Assembly (NCBI GenBank): GCA_031370485.1 | Contig: JANMQK010000155.1 | Location: 1 to 8,676, forward strand | DNA: 8,676 nt | Reading direction: 5' to 3' | DNA from: JANMQK01 sp031370485 | GTDB taxonomy: Bacteria; Acidobacteriota; Polarisedimenticolia; Gp22-AA2 | In this document: positions 1-6,472 of the stretch, piece by piece | How the letters are laid out: each line of letters opens with the position of its first letter | Numbering within the stretch: the first letter of the stretch is position 1 | The notes under the pieces: generated by a model | The model's database searches: none | Told to the model about the DNA's origin: nothing | Seen by the model: the letters and a program-made list of their open reading frames with translations, nothing else | Program-made: the position numbers and the translations under genes

Positions 1-248
1 AGGAAGCGTCCGTCGGAATGGGCGCGCACGTTGACCGTGGAGCGGTAGATCTCGCCAGCGGTCAGGCGCAGCGCCTGGGCGGGCTTGGGACCGGCGTGGC
101 ACCCTGAGATGGCGCAACGCGATTCCAGAAGCCGGCGTACCCGGGTGAAGAGAGCGGCATCGTCCTGGCCGCGGGCGTTGGTCGCCGCCAGCGCGCAGAC
201 GACGAGCAGGCCCCTAATTATCCTCGGCGCCCTGATCGATCCAGTCAC
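1..248 (-). CDS. Exported C-x4-C-H haem-motif protein, partial (C-terminus beyond the left edge)
   Basis: The first 82 codons are visible; the rest lies beyond the left edge. From a GTG at 248-246 the frame is open to base 1. Residues 1-12 are basic (MTGSIRAPRIIR) and are followed by a hydrophobic stretch (GLLVVCALAA) and a plausible signal peptidase I site (ARG then QDD, residues 26-30), so the protein is probably exported. A haem-type motif, CAISGCH, has C45, C50 and H51, with four rather than two residues between the cysteines. The segment around it (LLESRC..., then LTAGEIYRS) resembles the same part of the gene just upstream (214-705), which it overlaps by 35 bases, so the two look like tandem relatives. 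Motifs of this kind occur in small cytochrome c-like domains of planctomycete-type and acidobacterial exported proteins. Haem binding and the partner are inferred. The GTG is the start I favour because it gives a complete signal peptide; no clear ribosome binding site was found. Confidence 0.72.
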   Translation of the reverse strand, partial: MTGSIRAPRIIRGLLVVCALAATNARGQDDAALFTRVRRLLESRCAISGCHAGPKPAQALRLTAGEIYRSTVNVRAHSDGRF

Positions 249-705
249 GGATGAGTTGAATCTCCGGCTGCGAAAGTGGCTGTCCGCCGGACGGCATGCG
301 ATCCCCTCCGCCCCCGACGCTCGCCTGCGTCCCCTCGAGTTTGTGGATCAGGTAGCTCATGGCGCTGTTGGCCGCGGTCACCCGCGGCAACGGCGCCTCG
401 GTGCTCGCCATCCCGACGAGCGCGCCGTAGCTCTGGCCGTCCTCGAGGCTCATCGGCCCTCCCAGGGGGGTCCCGTGGCAGAAAGCGGTGGCGCACTGCG
501 CGGTGAAGATCGGCTGGACATGGAGCGACAGGGTCACCGGCGTCCCGGCCGGCGGTTGCGTGACCCGCGGCACCCCGAGGGTCGCGTCGCCGTTGGCGCA
601 GCCCGCCGCCGCGACGAGAGAGAAGAGCAATACGGGTGACCAAGCCGCGACGAAACGCGACTCCGGGCGCGTGGGCCGCCCGATTCCACGACGATGTCCG
701 GGCAC
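214..705 (-). CDS. Putative cytochrome c-like lipoprotein with C-x4-C-H motif
   Basis: A protein of 163 residues. The N-terminus is arginine-rich, followed by a hydrophobic segment (about residues 19-35) ending in a lipobox, VAAAGC, with C36 as the likely lipidated cysteine. This suggests a lipoprotein anchored on the outer face of a membrane. A haem-type motif, CATAFCH (C71, C76, H77), is followed near the end by GDRMPSGG and then LSQPEIQLIRDWIDQGA. In cytochrome c-like domains of this type the methionine of the MP motif (here M137) is the usual candidate for the second axial ligand, and the W-I-x-x-G-A ending is typical. Covalent haem attachment is inferred: CxxCH is the standard motif, and a C-x4-C-H spacing is tolerated in some families. 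The start is GTG at 705-703, with GGAGGG six bases upstream and only three bases after the kinase stop, so translation is probably coupled. The next gene overlaps its 3' end. The specific electron-transfer partner is unknown. Confidence 0.8.
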   Translation of the reverse strand: MPGHRRGIGRPTRPESRFVAAWSPVLLFSLVAAAGCANGDATLGVPRVTQPPAGTPVTLSLHVQPIFTAQCATAFCHGTPLGGPMSLEDGQSYGALVGMASTEAPLPRVTAANSAMSYLIHKLEGTQASVGGGGDRMPSGGQPLSQPEIQLIRDWIDQGAEDN

Positions 706-708
706 CTA

Positions 709-3672
709 TCACCCTCCATCTTTCGGTACGCCGAGCCGCGCGAGCGCGGCCTCGGCTTCGTCGAGACGCGGCCGGAGGTCCTTATCGCAGCCCCGCCACG
801 CAGCGGCGAAGCGGCGGTAGTGCGCGGCCGCCGGCTGCACCTCGCCCAAACGCTCGTGAACGGCCCCCAGGTGGAAATGGGACGGCGTGGCGTAGATGAG
901 GTCGTAAACCGTCCCCCTCTCGAACGAAGCGTACCAGGAGAGCGCCTCCCTGTGCCGTCCGGAGGCCTCGAGCCATCCGGCCAGGGTGAAACGCTCGTCC
1001 GCTTGCGAGTGAAAGGGCGATGGCAGGATGAGGTCGAAGCGGACCGGCCGCTTCGCCCCCAGGAGCGCCTCCAGCGCCTCGTCGCGGCGGCCGCGGGCCC
1101 AAGCGACGCGCGCCCGCAGTCCCTCAGCCATCTCGCGCACCAGCGCCGCCGCGTCGGGCGGAGTCTCGGCCGACAGGAGTTCCTCCGCGCGTGCCAGCGC
1201 CGCGTCGTGGTCGCCGAGCCGGGTGCTCAAAAGGCCCAGGAAATAGAGCCGCTCGTGCGCATACAGGTCCTTGCGGGGAAGCAGCCGGGGCGCCGGGTTC
1301 CCACCGCCGGGAGGAGCCTGGGGCCTCCAGCGTTCGAGGTCGGCGCGTATCCCCTCGAGGGCGGCGGCCGGCGCGCCGAGGAGCGGGGCGGCGGCCAAGT
1401 GACCGAGGTACGACATCCCCTGGTCATGGTCGAGCGCCGCGGCGGCGGCGACCTCGGCCCGCGCCGAGAGCCATCGCCCCCTGGCCAGGTCGAGATGCGC
1501 GCGCATCCCGTGCCCCAGGGCGCGGATCCCGGGGGATCGTACCGGGTCGATCAGCGCCGCGGACAGCCGGTGGCCGGCCTCGAGATCCCCGAGGTAGGCG
1601 GCGACCGCGCGGATGGCCCAGTTGGCCGTGGTGTCGCGGGCGCGGCGCAGCTCGGCGACAATCTCGTCCTGGCCGGAGGAGTCGCCAAGGGCGAAGGCGT
1701 GCACCGCTCGCATCCATGTTGCCGCGTCGCCCGTCGGGCTGAGGGTCAGGACCCGCCGGACGAGATTCTCGAGCGTCCCCTTGTCGCCGCCGCTCGCGGC
1801 GATCGCTCCCAGATGGACGAGGCCGTTGACATGCCCGGGGTCGAGCGCCACCACGCGCTCCCACACCGCGGCCGAGTCGGCGATCGGGCGGCCGCGCAGG
1901 GGCCCCGCGTGGAACTGCACCTCTCCGAGCTGGTACCAGGCCTCGACGTCATCCGGGTGGTCCCCCAGGAGCGACCGGTACAAACGCTCCGCCTCGTCGT
2001 TCTCCCCCTGCAGTACCGCGTGGAACGCCTCGAGAAGGCGGCTGTCTCTTGCCGAGAGGCGCTCCTTATGCCGGAGCGCCTCCCAGGCGGCCTTCCCGGC
2101 CAGTTCCCCCTGCCCCGACCATAGCGCGGCAACACTCATCCGGTACCAGGCCAGGGCGAATCCCGGATCGGCGGCGACCGAGCGCTGGTAGGCCTCGACC
2201 GCCGGCTCGCGGCGCATGGCGCGCATCTCGGCTTCCCCCTCAAGATAGGCCTTCAGCGCGTCGAACGAGCCGGTCGCGAGCGCGGCGATGCGGGTGAAGC
2301 GGGTCTCCGGTCCGCCGCAGCGGCCCGTCAATAGCTGTGTCGTGAGATCGTCCACCATGTCGAAGATCCCGTCGGCGTCCCCCCGCGCCGTGCCCCGCGA
2401 AATCACCTGCGCCCCGCCGCAGGATTCGTAGAGCGAGGCGTTCATCTGCATCCGGCCGCCCGCCTCGAGCACGTTGCCGAGGACGAACATCCCCGCCCCG
2501 AACCGCTCGGCGAGGCCCCGCGCCCGCTCGGGAGTCAGGGCGCCCCCCGCCTCCCGCGCCAGGCTGCCGAGGACGACATGGGCGTCCACGCTGCGGAGCT
2601 CTCCCGCGCCGTCGAGCTTGGTGCTCAGGAGATCGACCATCCCTTCCCCCAGGTAGCCGAACCGGTCGCTGCCGCGAACCGCGAACGGAAACACCGCGAT
2701 CGTCGTTTGGGACAGCGCCGCACCGGACGCGCTCCCGGCCCGGTCCGCGCCGCTTTGAGCACCCGCTCCCGGGCGGCGCAGATCGGCGAGAGCAACGAGG
2801 AGCTCCCGCGCGTCCGCGTATCTTTCCTCCGGCTTCTTCCTGAGACAGCGCAGCGCCACCCGGTCGAGCGCCGCCGGAAGCGCCGGGTTCAGGCGGGTCG
2901 GCGGCTCGGGCTCCGCCTCGAGAATCTTGGCGAGGGTCGCTGTCGTGCCCACGGCCTCGAACGGACACCGGCCGGTCGCCATCTCGTAAAGGACCGTGCC
3001 GAACGAGAAGAGATCCGAACGGGCGTCCACCTCGCTGCCGAGCGCCTGCTCGGGGGACATGTAAGGAAGAGTGCCGTGAAGCCCCGCGCCCCGGGCTTCG
3101 TCCCCCGTCGCGGGGCGGTCCAGCGAACGCGTGCGGTCCAGCGAGCGGGTGCGGCCCGGGTGCGCCGGCGCTTCATCTGTCTCTGCGGCAGGCGCCGGGA
3201 TGGCGAGCCCGAAATCGAGGATCTTAACCCGGCCTTGCGGTGTGATCATGATGTTGCGCGGTTTCAGATCCCGGTGGACGATGCGGCTCGCATGGGCCTC
3301 GGCGAGTCCTTCCGCGACCTCGACCGCGATGTCGAGAATGCGATCGAGCGGCGGGGGCCCCTCGCGCGCCAGGAGATCGTGAAGGGTCTCCCCCGGGACG
3401 AGCTCCATCGCGATGAAGGAGACGTCGTCCCCTTCGTGGACCTCGTAGATCGTGCAGATGCCCGGGTGATTGAGCGCGGCGGCCGCGCGGGCCTCGCGCA
3501 CGAGACGCGCCCGGGACTCGCCGCCCGCCGCGGCGCTCCCCGATAGCATCTTCAGCGCCACGGGCCGCTGCAGGCGGACGTCTTCGGCCCGGAATATCAG
3601 GCCCATCCCCCCTTCGCCGATCTTCTCGACAAGGCGGTAGTGCGAGAGCATGTCGCCGGGCTTGAGGTTCAC
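709..3672 (-). CDS. Hanks-type serine/threonine protein kinase with TolB-like and TPR regions
   Basis: A protein of 987 residues. The kinase domain (about 12-300) is complete: glycine loop GEGGMG (19-24), ATP-binding K41, alpha-C glutamate E60, catalytic HRDLKPRNIM (D135, K137, N140), DFG (D153), SPE in place of APE (206-208), D220 and R284. It should be an active kinase. Residues 323 to about 440 (IAVFPF..., YLGEGMVDLLSTKL) resemble the TolB-N/FlgO-like domain often found behind such kinases. The remainder, from about 455, is helical TPR-like repeats (for example AVEAYQRSVAADPGFALAWY), which usually bind protein partners. I see no membrane helix in the linker between kinase and TolB-like parts (301-322), so the protein looks cytoplasmic. 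The activation segment holds a tandem RTRSLD repeat (174-185). The start is GTG at 3672, overlapping the HMG-CoA lyase stop as GTGA, with GGAG just upstream. Targets are unknown; the operon position suggests a link to leucine catabolism or to the downstream haem-motif proteins. Confidence 0.93.
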   Translation of the reverse strand: MNLKPGDMLSHYRLVEKIGEGGMGLIFRAEDVRLQRPVALKMLSGSAAAGGESRARLVREARAAAALNHPGICTIYEVHEGDDVSFIAMELVPGETLHDLLAREGPPPLDRILDIAVEVAEGLAEAHASRIVHRDLKPRNIMITPQGRVKILDFGLAIPAPAAETDEAPAHPGRTRSLDRTRSLDRPATGDEARGAGLHGTLPYMSPEQALGSEVDARSDLFSFGTVLYEMATGRCPFEAVGTTATLAKILEAEPEPPTRLNPALPAALDRVALRCLRKKPEERYADARELLVALADLRRPGAGAQSGADRAGSASGAALSQTTIAVFPFAVRGSDRFGYLGEGMVDLLSTKLDGAGELRSVDAHVVLGSLAREAGGALTPERARGLAERFGAGMFVLGNVLEAGGRMQMNASLYESCGGAQVISRGTARGDADGIFDMVDDLTTQLLTGRCGGPETRFTRIAALATGSFDALKAYLEGEAEMRAMRREPAVEAYQRSVAADPGFALAWYRMSVAALWSGQGELAGKAAWEALRHKERLSARDSRLLEAFHAVLQGENDEAERLYRSLLGDHPDDVEAWYQLGEVQFHAGPLRGRPIADSAAVWERVVALDPGHVNGLVHLGAIAASGGDKGTLENLVRRVLTLSPTGDAATWMRAVHAFALGDSSGQDEIVAELRRARDTTANWAIRAVAAYLGDLEAGHRLSAALIDPVRSPGIRALGHGMRAHLDLARGRWLSARAEVAAAAALDHDQGMSYLGHLAAAPLLGAPAAALEGIRADLERWRPQAPPGGGNPAPRLLPRKDLYAHERLYFLGLLSTRLGDHDAALARAEELLSAETPPDAAALVREMAEGLRARVAWARGRRDEALEALLGAKRPVRFDLILPSPFHSQADERFTLAGWLEASGRHREALSWYASFERGTVYDLIYATPSHFHLGAVHERLGEVQPAAAHYRRFAAAWRGCDKDLRPRLDEAEAALARLGVPKDGG
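712..717 (-). promoter_or_regulatory. Ribosome binding site for the C-x4-C-H lipoprotein
   Basis: GGAGGG on the minus strand lies six bases before the GTG at 705-703 and inside the last codons of the kinase gene. It supports the GTG start and implies that the lipoprotein is translated as part of the kinase message. Confidence 0.75.
3117..3152 (-). repeat. Tandem 18-bp duplication in the kinase activation segment
   Basis: Two adjacent 18-base units (3117-3134 and 3135-3152) differ at only two positions and encode the hexapeptide RTRSLD twice (residues 174-185). They lie between the DFG and SPE motifs of the kinase, where autophosphorylation normally occurs, so the duplication doubles a basic, serine- and threonine-containing patch. 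The two mismatches are silent at the protein level, so the peptide repeat has been kept although the DNA has begun to diverge. Confidence 0.85.
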
Positions 3673-4535
3673 TTCTCCGTCCCGCCGAGCGGGCGCCCGA
3701 GTGCTTTGGCGATGAGCGAGCGGGCGCGCGCCAGGGCCTGAAGATCGATGGACATCTCCTCGCCGAGGGAGCGCAGGACCGCGACCACCGCCTCGGTCGC
3801 GACATTGCCGGTGGCGCCCGGGGCGTAGGGGCAGCCGCCGATGCCCCCGGCGCTCGAGTCGAACGAGCGCAGTCCGTGGCGCCAGGAGGCCGCCACGTTC
3901 TCCACGGCGTGTCCGTAGGTATCGTGAAAATGCATCGCCAGCCGCGGCGCGGGCACCACCGGGAGCAGGAGCGCGAGCAGGGCATCCACCTCGCGCGGGA
4001 CCGCCTTGCCGATGGTGTCGCCGATACTGACCTCCTCCACGCCGAGATCGACGAGCCGGCTGGCGACCTCGACCGTTTTCCCCGGGTCGATCGCCCCCTC
4101 ATACGGGCACCAGAACGCGGTCGAGACATAGCCGCGCACGGGAATCCCGGCCGCGCGCGCCCTCCCGATGACCGGCACGAAGCGGCCGAGAGACTCCTCG
4201 ATCGTCGCGTTGATGTTTTTCCGGTTGAACGACTCGCTGGCGGCGGTGAACACGGCGATCCGGTCCACGCGGGCCGCCAGGGCCCGATCGAGGCCCCGCT
4301 CATTCGGGACGAGCGCCGAGTAGATCACGCCCGGAACCCGGGCGATCCGCGTGAAGACCTGGTCCGCGTCGCTCAACTGCGGTATCGCGCGGGGCGAGAC
4401 GAAGGCGCTGACCTCGATTTCCTGGACGCCGGTCCTGGACAGGAGGTCCACGAACGCCACCTTGACCTCCGTGGGGACCATGGCGGCCTCGTTCTGCAGA
4501 CCGTCGCGAGGCGCCAGCTCCACGATGCGGATCAC
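3669..4535 (-). CDS. mvaB: Hydroxymethylglutaryl-CoA lyase
   Basis: A protein of 288 residues, a normal length for bacterial HMG-CoA lyase. It cleaves 3-hydroxy-3-methylglutaryl-CoA into acetyl-CoA and acetoacetate, the last step of leucine breakdown, in the cytoplasm. It is a TIM-barrel enzyme of the HMGL-like family. The catalytic and metal-binding residues line up with the human enzyme at a constant offset of 31: R10 and D11 (in APRDGLQNE), E41, H202 and H204 (in HFHDTYG), C235 in the signature GGIGGCPYAPGATGN, and N244. This conservation separates it from homocitrate and isopropylmalate synthases. The start is GTG at 4535, overlapping the carrier protein stop as GTGA; the kinase start overlaps its own stop in the same way. 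In Pseudomonas the equivalent gene is liuE, in a cluster with the MCC subunits as here. Confidence 0.96.
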   Translation of the reverse strand: MIRIVELAPRDGLQNEAAMVPTEVKVAFVDLLSRTGVQEIEVSAFVSPRAIPQLSDADQVFTRIARVPGVIYSALVPNERGLDRALAARVDRIAVFTAASESFNRKNINATIEESLGRFVPVIGRARAAGIPVRGYVSTAFWCPYEGAIDPGKTVEVASRLVDLGVEEVSIGDTIGKAVPREVDALLALLLPVVPAPRLAMHFHDTYGHAVENVAASWRHGLRSFDSSAGGIGGCPYAPGATGNVATEAVVAVLRSLGEEMSIDLQALARARSLIAKALGRPLGGTEK

Positions 4536-4948
4536 GGCAACGCACCCCCGCCCGAATCGTCCGCTCCCTCTCCGTGCGAGCCCTCCGCGCGCGCCTCCAG
4601 GACGACCAGTGTCGCGCCCAGGTCGACCAGGTCCCCGTTCCGGCAGCGGATCTCCCCGATCGTGCCGGCGCGGGGCGCGGTCAGCCGGTACTCCATTTTC
4701 ATCGCCTCGAGGATCACGACCAGATCGTCCTTGGCCACCTTCTCCCCGGCGGCAACGGCGACCTTGACGATCCTGCCGGTCATCGGGGCCCGCACGTCCT
4801 CGTGCGCCGTCGCCGCCGCGGCGGCCTCGGCGGCAACCGGCGCGAAGAATTTCGCGCCGCCGCGCCAGCCGACCCAGACGCCGCGAGGGGTGCGCACCAC
4901 CACCAGGCGGCCGGGTCGCGGGGGGGAAACGGCGGTCGGGCGGCTCAC
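4532..4948 (-). CDS. Biotin carboxyl carrier protein of methylcrotonyl-CoA carboxylase (separate subunit)
   Basis: A protein of 138 residues. The C-terminal half is a biotinyl domain: APMTGRI at 54-60, the biotin site EAMKM with K84 as the biotinylated lysine, then APRAGTIGEI and a GDLVDLGATLVVLE ending. In the complex it carries carboxybiotin from the biotin carboxylase to the carboxyltransferase. An alanine-rich linker (about 38-49) precedes the domain, as expected of a swinging arm. Residues 14-37 (VVVRTPRGVWVGW...) look like the last strands of the BT domain that joins the two halves of a normal MCC alpha subunit. The frame could be opened further upstream (to a GTG at 4981), but I choose the GTG at 4948 because it forms the same GTGA overlap seen at the next two junctions. 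A glycine- and acid-rich tail of about 15 residues follows the biotinyl domain. Alternatively, an upstream frameshift broke a once-fused gene. Confidence 0.9.
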   Translation of the reverse strand: MSRPTAVSPPRPGRLVVVRTPRGVWVGWRGGAKFFAPVAAEAAAAATAHEDVRAPMTGRIVKVAVAAGEKVAKDDLVVILEAMKMEYRLTAPRAGTIGEIRCRNGDLVDLGATLVVLEARAEGSHGEGADDSGGGALP

Positions 4949-6459
4949 GCGGGCGCTCCGCGGCCCTCGGCCGGGTCCCACGGTGAATAAGGATCGGCGT
5001 GGCCGGTGCCGTCGATCCGTGTGCGGGACGCCAGGGCCCGGCGCGCCGCTTCGCGGGCCTCCTCCGGGACCTCGGGCTCGCGCCAGGGGGTGGACTCGAG
5101 GGTGGTCGTGAAGGTCCGCCCTTCGACGAACAGGTCGCTCGTGAGCACCTGGAGCAGGAACGCCTGGTTCGTCACGACACCGAGAAGCGTCATCTCCCGC
5201 AGCGCTTCGATCAGGCGCCGCCGGGCCTGCTCGCGATCCTCGCCCCAGGCAATGAGCTTCGCGAGCAGCGGATCAAAGAAAGGAAGGACCTCGGACTCCT
5301 GGCGGATCCCGGAGTCGATCCGCACTCCGGGATGATGCGGCCAGTCGAGACTCAGCACCCGCCCGCCGGTCGGCAGGAAGCCGCGCGCCGGGTCCTCGGC
5401 ATAGAGCCGCGCCTCGATGGCGTGGCCCCGGGGGGGTGGCGGCTGCGGCAGGGCGCCGCCGCGGGCGATCTCCACCTGGGCGCGCACGATGTCGAGACCC
5501 AGGAGCGCCTCGGTCACCGGGTGCTCCACCTGGAGCCGCGTGTTCACCTCGAGAAAGTGATGCGCGCCGTCCGGACCGATCAGGAACTCGACGGTGCCGG
5601 CGCTGGTGTAGCGGGCATGACGCGCGAGACGCACCGCCGCGGCCAGCAGGGCGCGGCGCGTCGTGTCGGTCACGCCGGTCGAGGGCCCCTCCTCGATGAC
5701 CTTTTGATAGCGGCGCTGCAGGCTGCACTCGCGCTCCCCGAGGGCCACGGCGTTACGGCCGTCCCCGAGCACCTGGACCTCGACGTGGCGCGCCGGCGAG
5801 ACGAATTTCTCGACGACCAGCCGCCCGTCCGCGAACGACGACACCGCCTCGCGCCGCGCGGCGGCGAACGCCTCCGCGATCTCCTCCCGCCGCCGGACGA
5901 GGCGCATCCCCTTGCCTCCCCCGCCGCCGGCCGCCTTGATCAGGACCGGCAGCCCGACGCCGGCCGCGGCGGCGCGCACCGCCTCGAGCGTGTCGCACTC
6001 GAGCTCCCCCGGCACGACCGGCACGCCGCACTCCTCCGCCGCACGGCGCGCCGCGCGCTTGTCTCCGAGCACCTCCATCGTCTCCGGCGACGGCCCGATG
6101 AAGGTGATGCCGGCCTCGCCACAGGCGCGGGCGAACCCCGCGTTTTGCGACAGGTAGCCGTAGCCCGGATGGACGGCGGTGACGCCGCGGGCGCGGCAGG
6201 CCCTGACGATCAGGCCCGCGTCAAGGTAATTGTTCGGCTCGCCGATCGGGACGGCCTCGTCCGCCAGCATGACGTGCGGCGCTTCGCTTTCCACGTCGGC
6301 GTGGATCGCCACAGAAGGGATGCCCATCTCGCGCAACGTTTTCAGGATGCGGCAGGCGATCTCGCCGCGGTTGGCGACCAGGACCTTCATTCCCGCGTGG
6401 CTCTCCGGCGGGCGCCGCGGCGTGGGTTCCTTGCGGACGCGGGACGTTTTCTTCACCAT
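4945..6459 (-). CDS. mccA: Methylcrotonyl-CoA carboxylase, biotin carboxylase subunit
   Basis: A protein of 504 residues from the ATG at 6459. It carboxylates biotin using ATP and bicarbonate. Visible parts are the N-terminal fold (MKVLVANRGEIACRIL from residue 24; HPGYGYLSQN near 98), the ATP-grasp glycine loop GGGGKGM (179-185), HVEVQVLGD (225-233), RRYQKVIEEGP (249-259) and the catalytic EVNTRLQVEHPVTE (304-317, with E304, N306, R308 and E312 matching E. coli AccC E288, N290, R292 and E296). The C-terminus reaches a short helix and DPYSPWD (489-495), where the BT domain of a full MCC alpha subunit begins, then stops; the biotinyl domain is a separate gene. The usual alpha subunit is about 655-670 residues. 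The neighbouring MCC beta subunit and HMG-CoA lyase favour methylcrotonyl-CoA over acetyl- or propionyl-CoA as substrate. Residues 1-23 are a basic extension; the ATG at 6390 is an alternative start, but GAGG nine bases before the ATG at 6459 favours the longer form. Confidence 0.92.
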   Translation of the reverse strand: MVKKTSRVRKEPTPRRPPESHAGMKVLVANRGEIACRILKTLREMGIPSVAIHADVESEAPHVMLADEAVPIGEPNNYLDAGLIVRACRARGVTAVHPGYGYLSQNAGFARACGEAGITFIGPSPETMEVLGDKRAARRAAEECGVPVVPGELECDTLEAVRAAAAGVGLPVLIKAAGGGGGKGMRLVRRREEIAEAFAAARREAVSSFADGRLVVEKFVSPARHVEVQVLGDGRNAVALGERECSLQRRYQKVIEEGPSTGVTDTTRRALLAAAVRLARHARYTSAGTVEFLIGPDGAHHFLEVNTRLQVEHPVTEALLGLDIVRAQVEIARGGALPQPPPPRGHAIEARLYAEDPARGFLPTGGRVLSLDWPHHPGVRIDSGIRQESEVLPFFDPLLAKLIAWGEDREQARRRLIEALREMTLLGVVTNQAFLLQVLTSDLFVEGRTFTTTLESTPWREPEVPEEAREAARRALASRTRIDGTGHADPYSPWDPAEGRGAPA

Positions 6460-6468
6460 CGGTTGCCG

Positions 6469-6472
6469 CCTC
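6469..6472 (-). promoter_or_regulatory. Ribosome binding site for the biotin carboxylase gene
   Basis: GAGG on the minus strand overlaps the stop codon of the carboxyltransferase gene and lies nine bases before the ATG at 6459. It is the main reason for preferring that start over the ATG at 6390, which has only a poorly spaced GGAGAG. Confidence 0.5.

Noticed and set aside
694..2124. 476-codon open frame on the plus strand opposite the kinase TPR region
   Set aside because: It mirrors a well-supported kinase gene, has arginine- and glycine-rich sequence with no recognisable domain, and long antisense frames are expected in DNA this GC-rich.
2578..3546. 322-codon plus-strand frame opposite the kinase domain
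   Set aside because: The minus-strand frame has every catalytic kinase motif; this one shows low-complexity, arginine-rich sequence only.
4920..4926. Run of seven G as the cause of a frameshift that split the MCC alpha gene
   Set aside because: The stop codon of the carboxylase frame (4947-4945) comes before this run in the direction of reading, so an indel here could not join the two frames.
3876..5111. 411-codon plus-strand frame opposite HMG-CoA lyase and the carrier protein
   Set aside because: It spans three real genes on the other strand and has no coherent domain; a GC-driven shadow.
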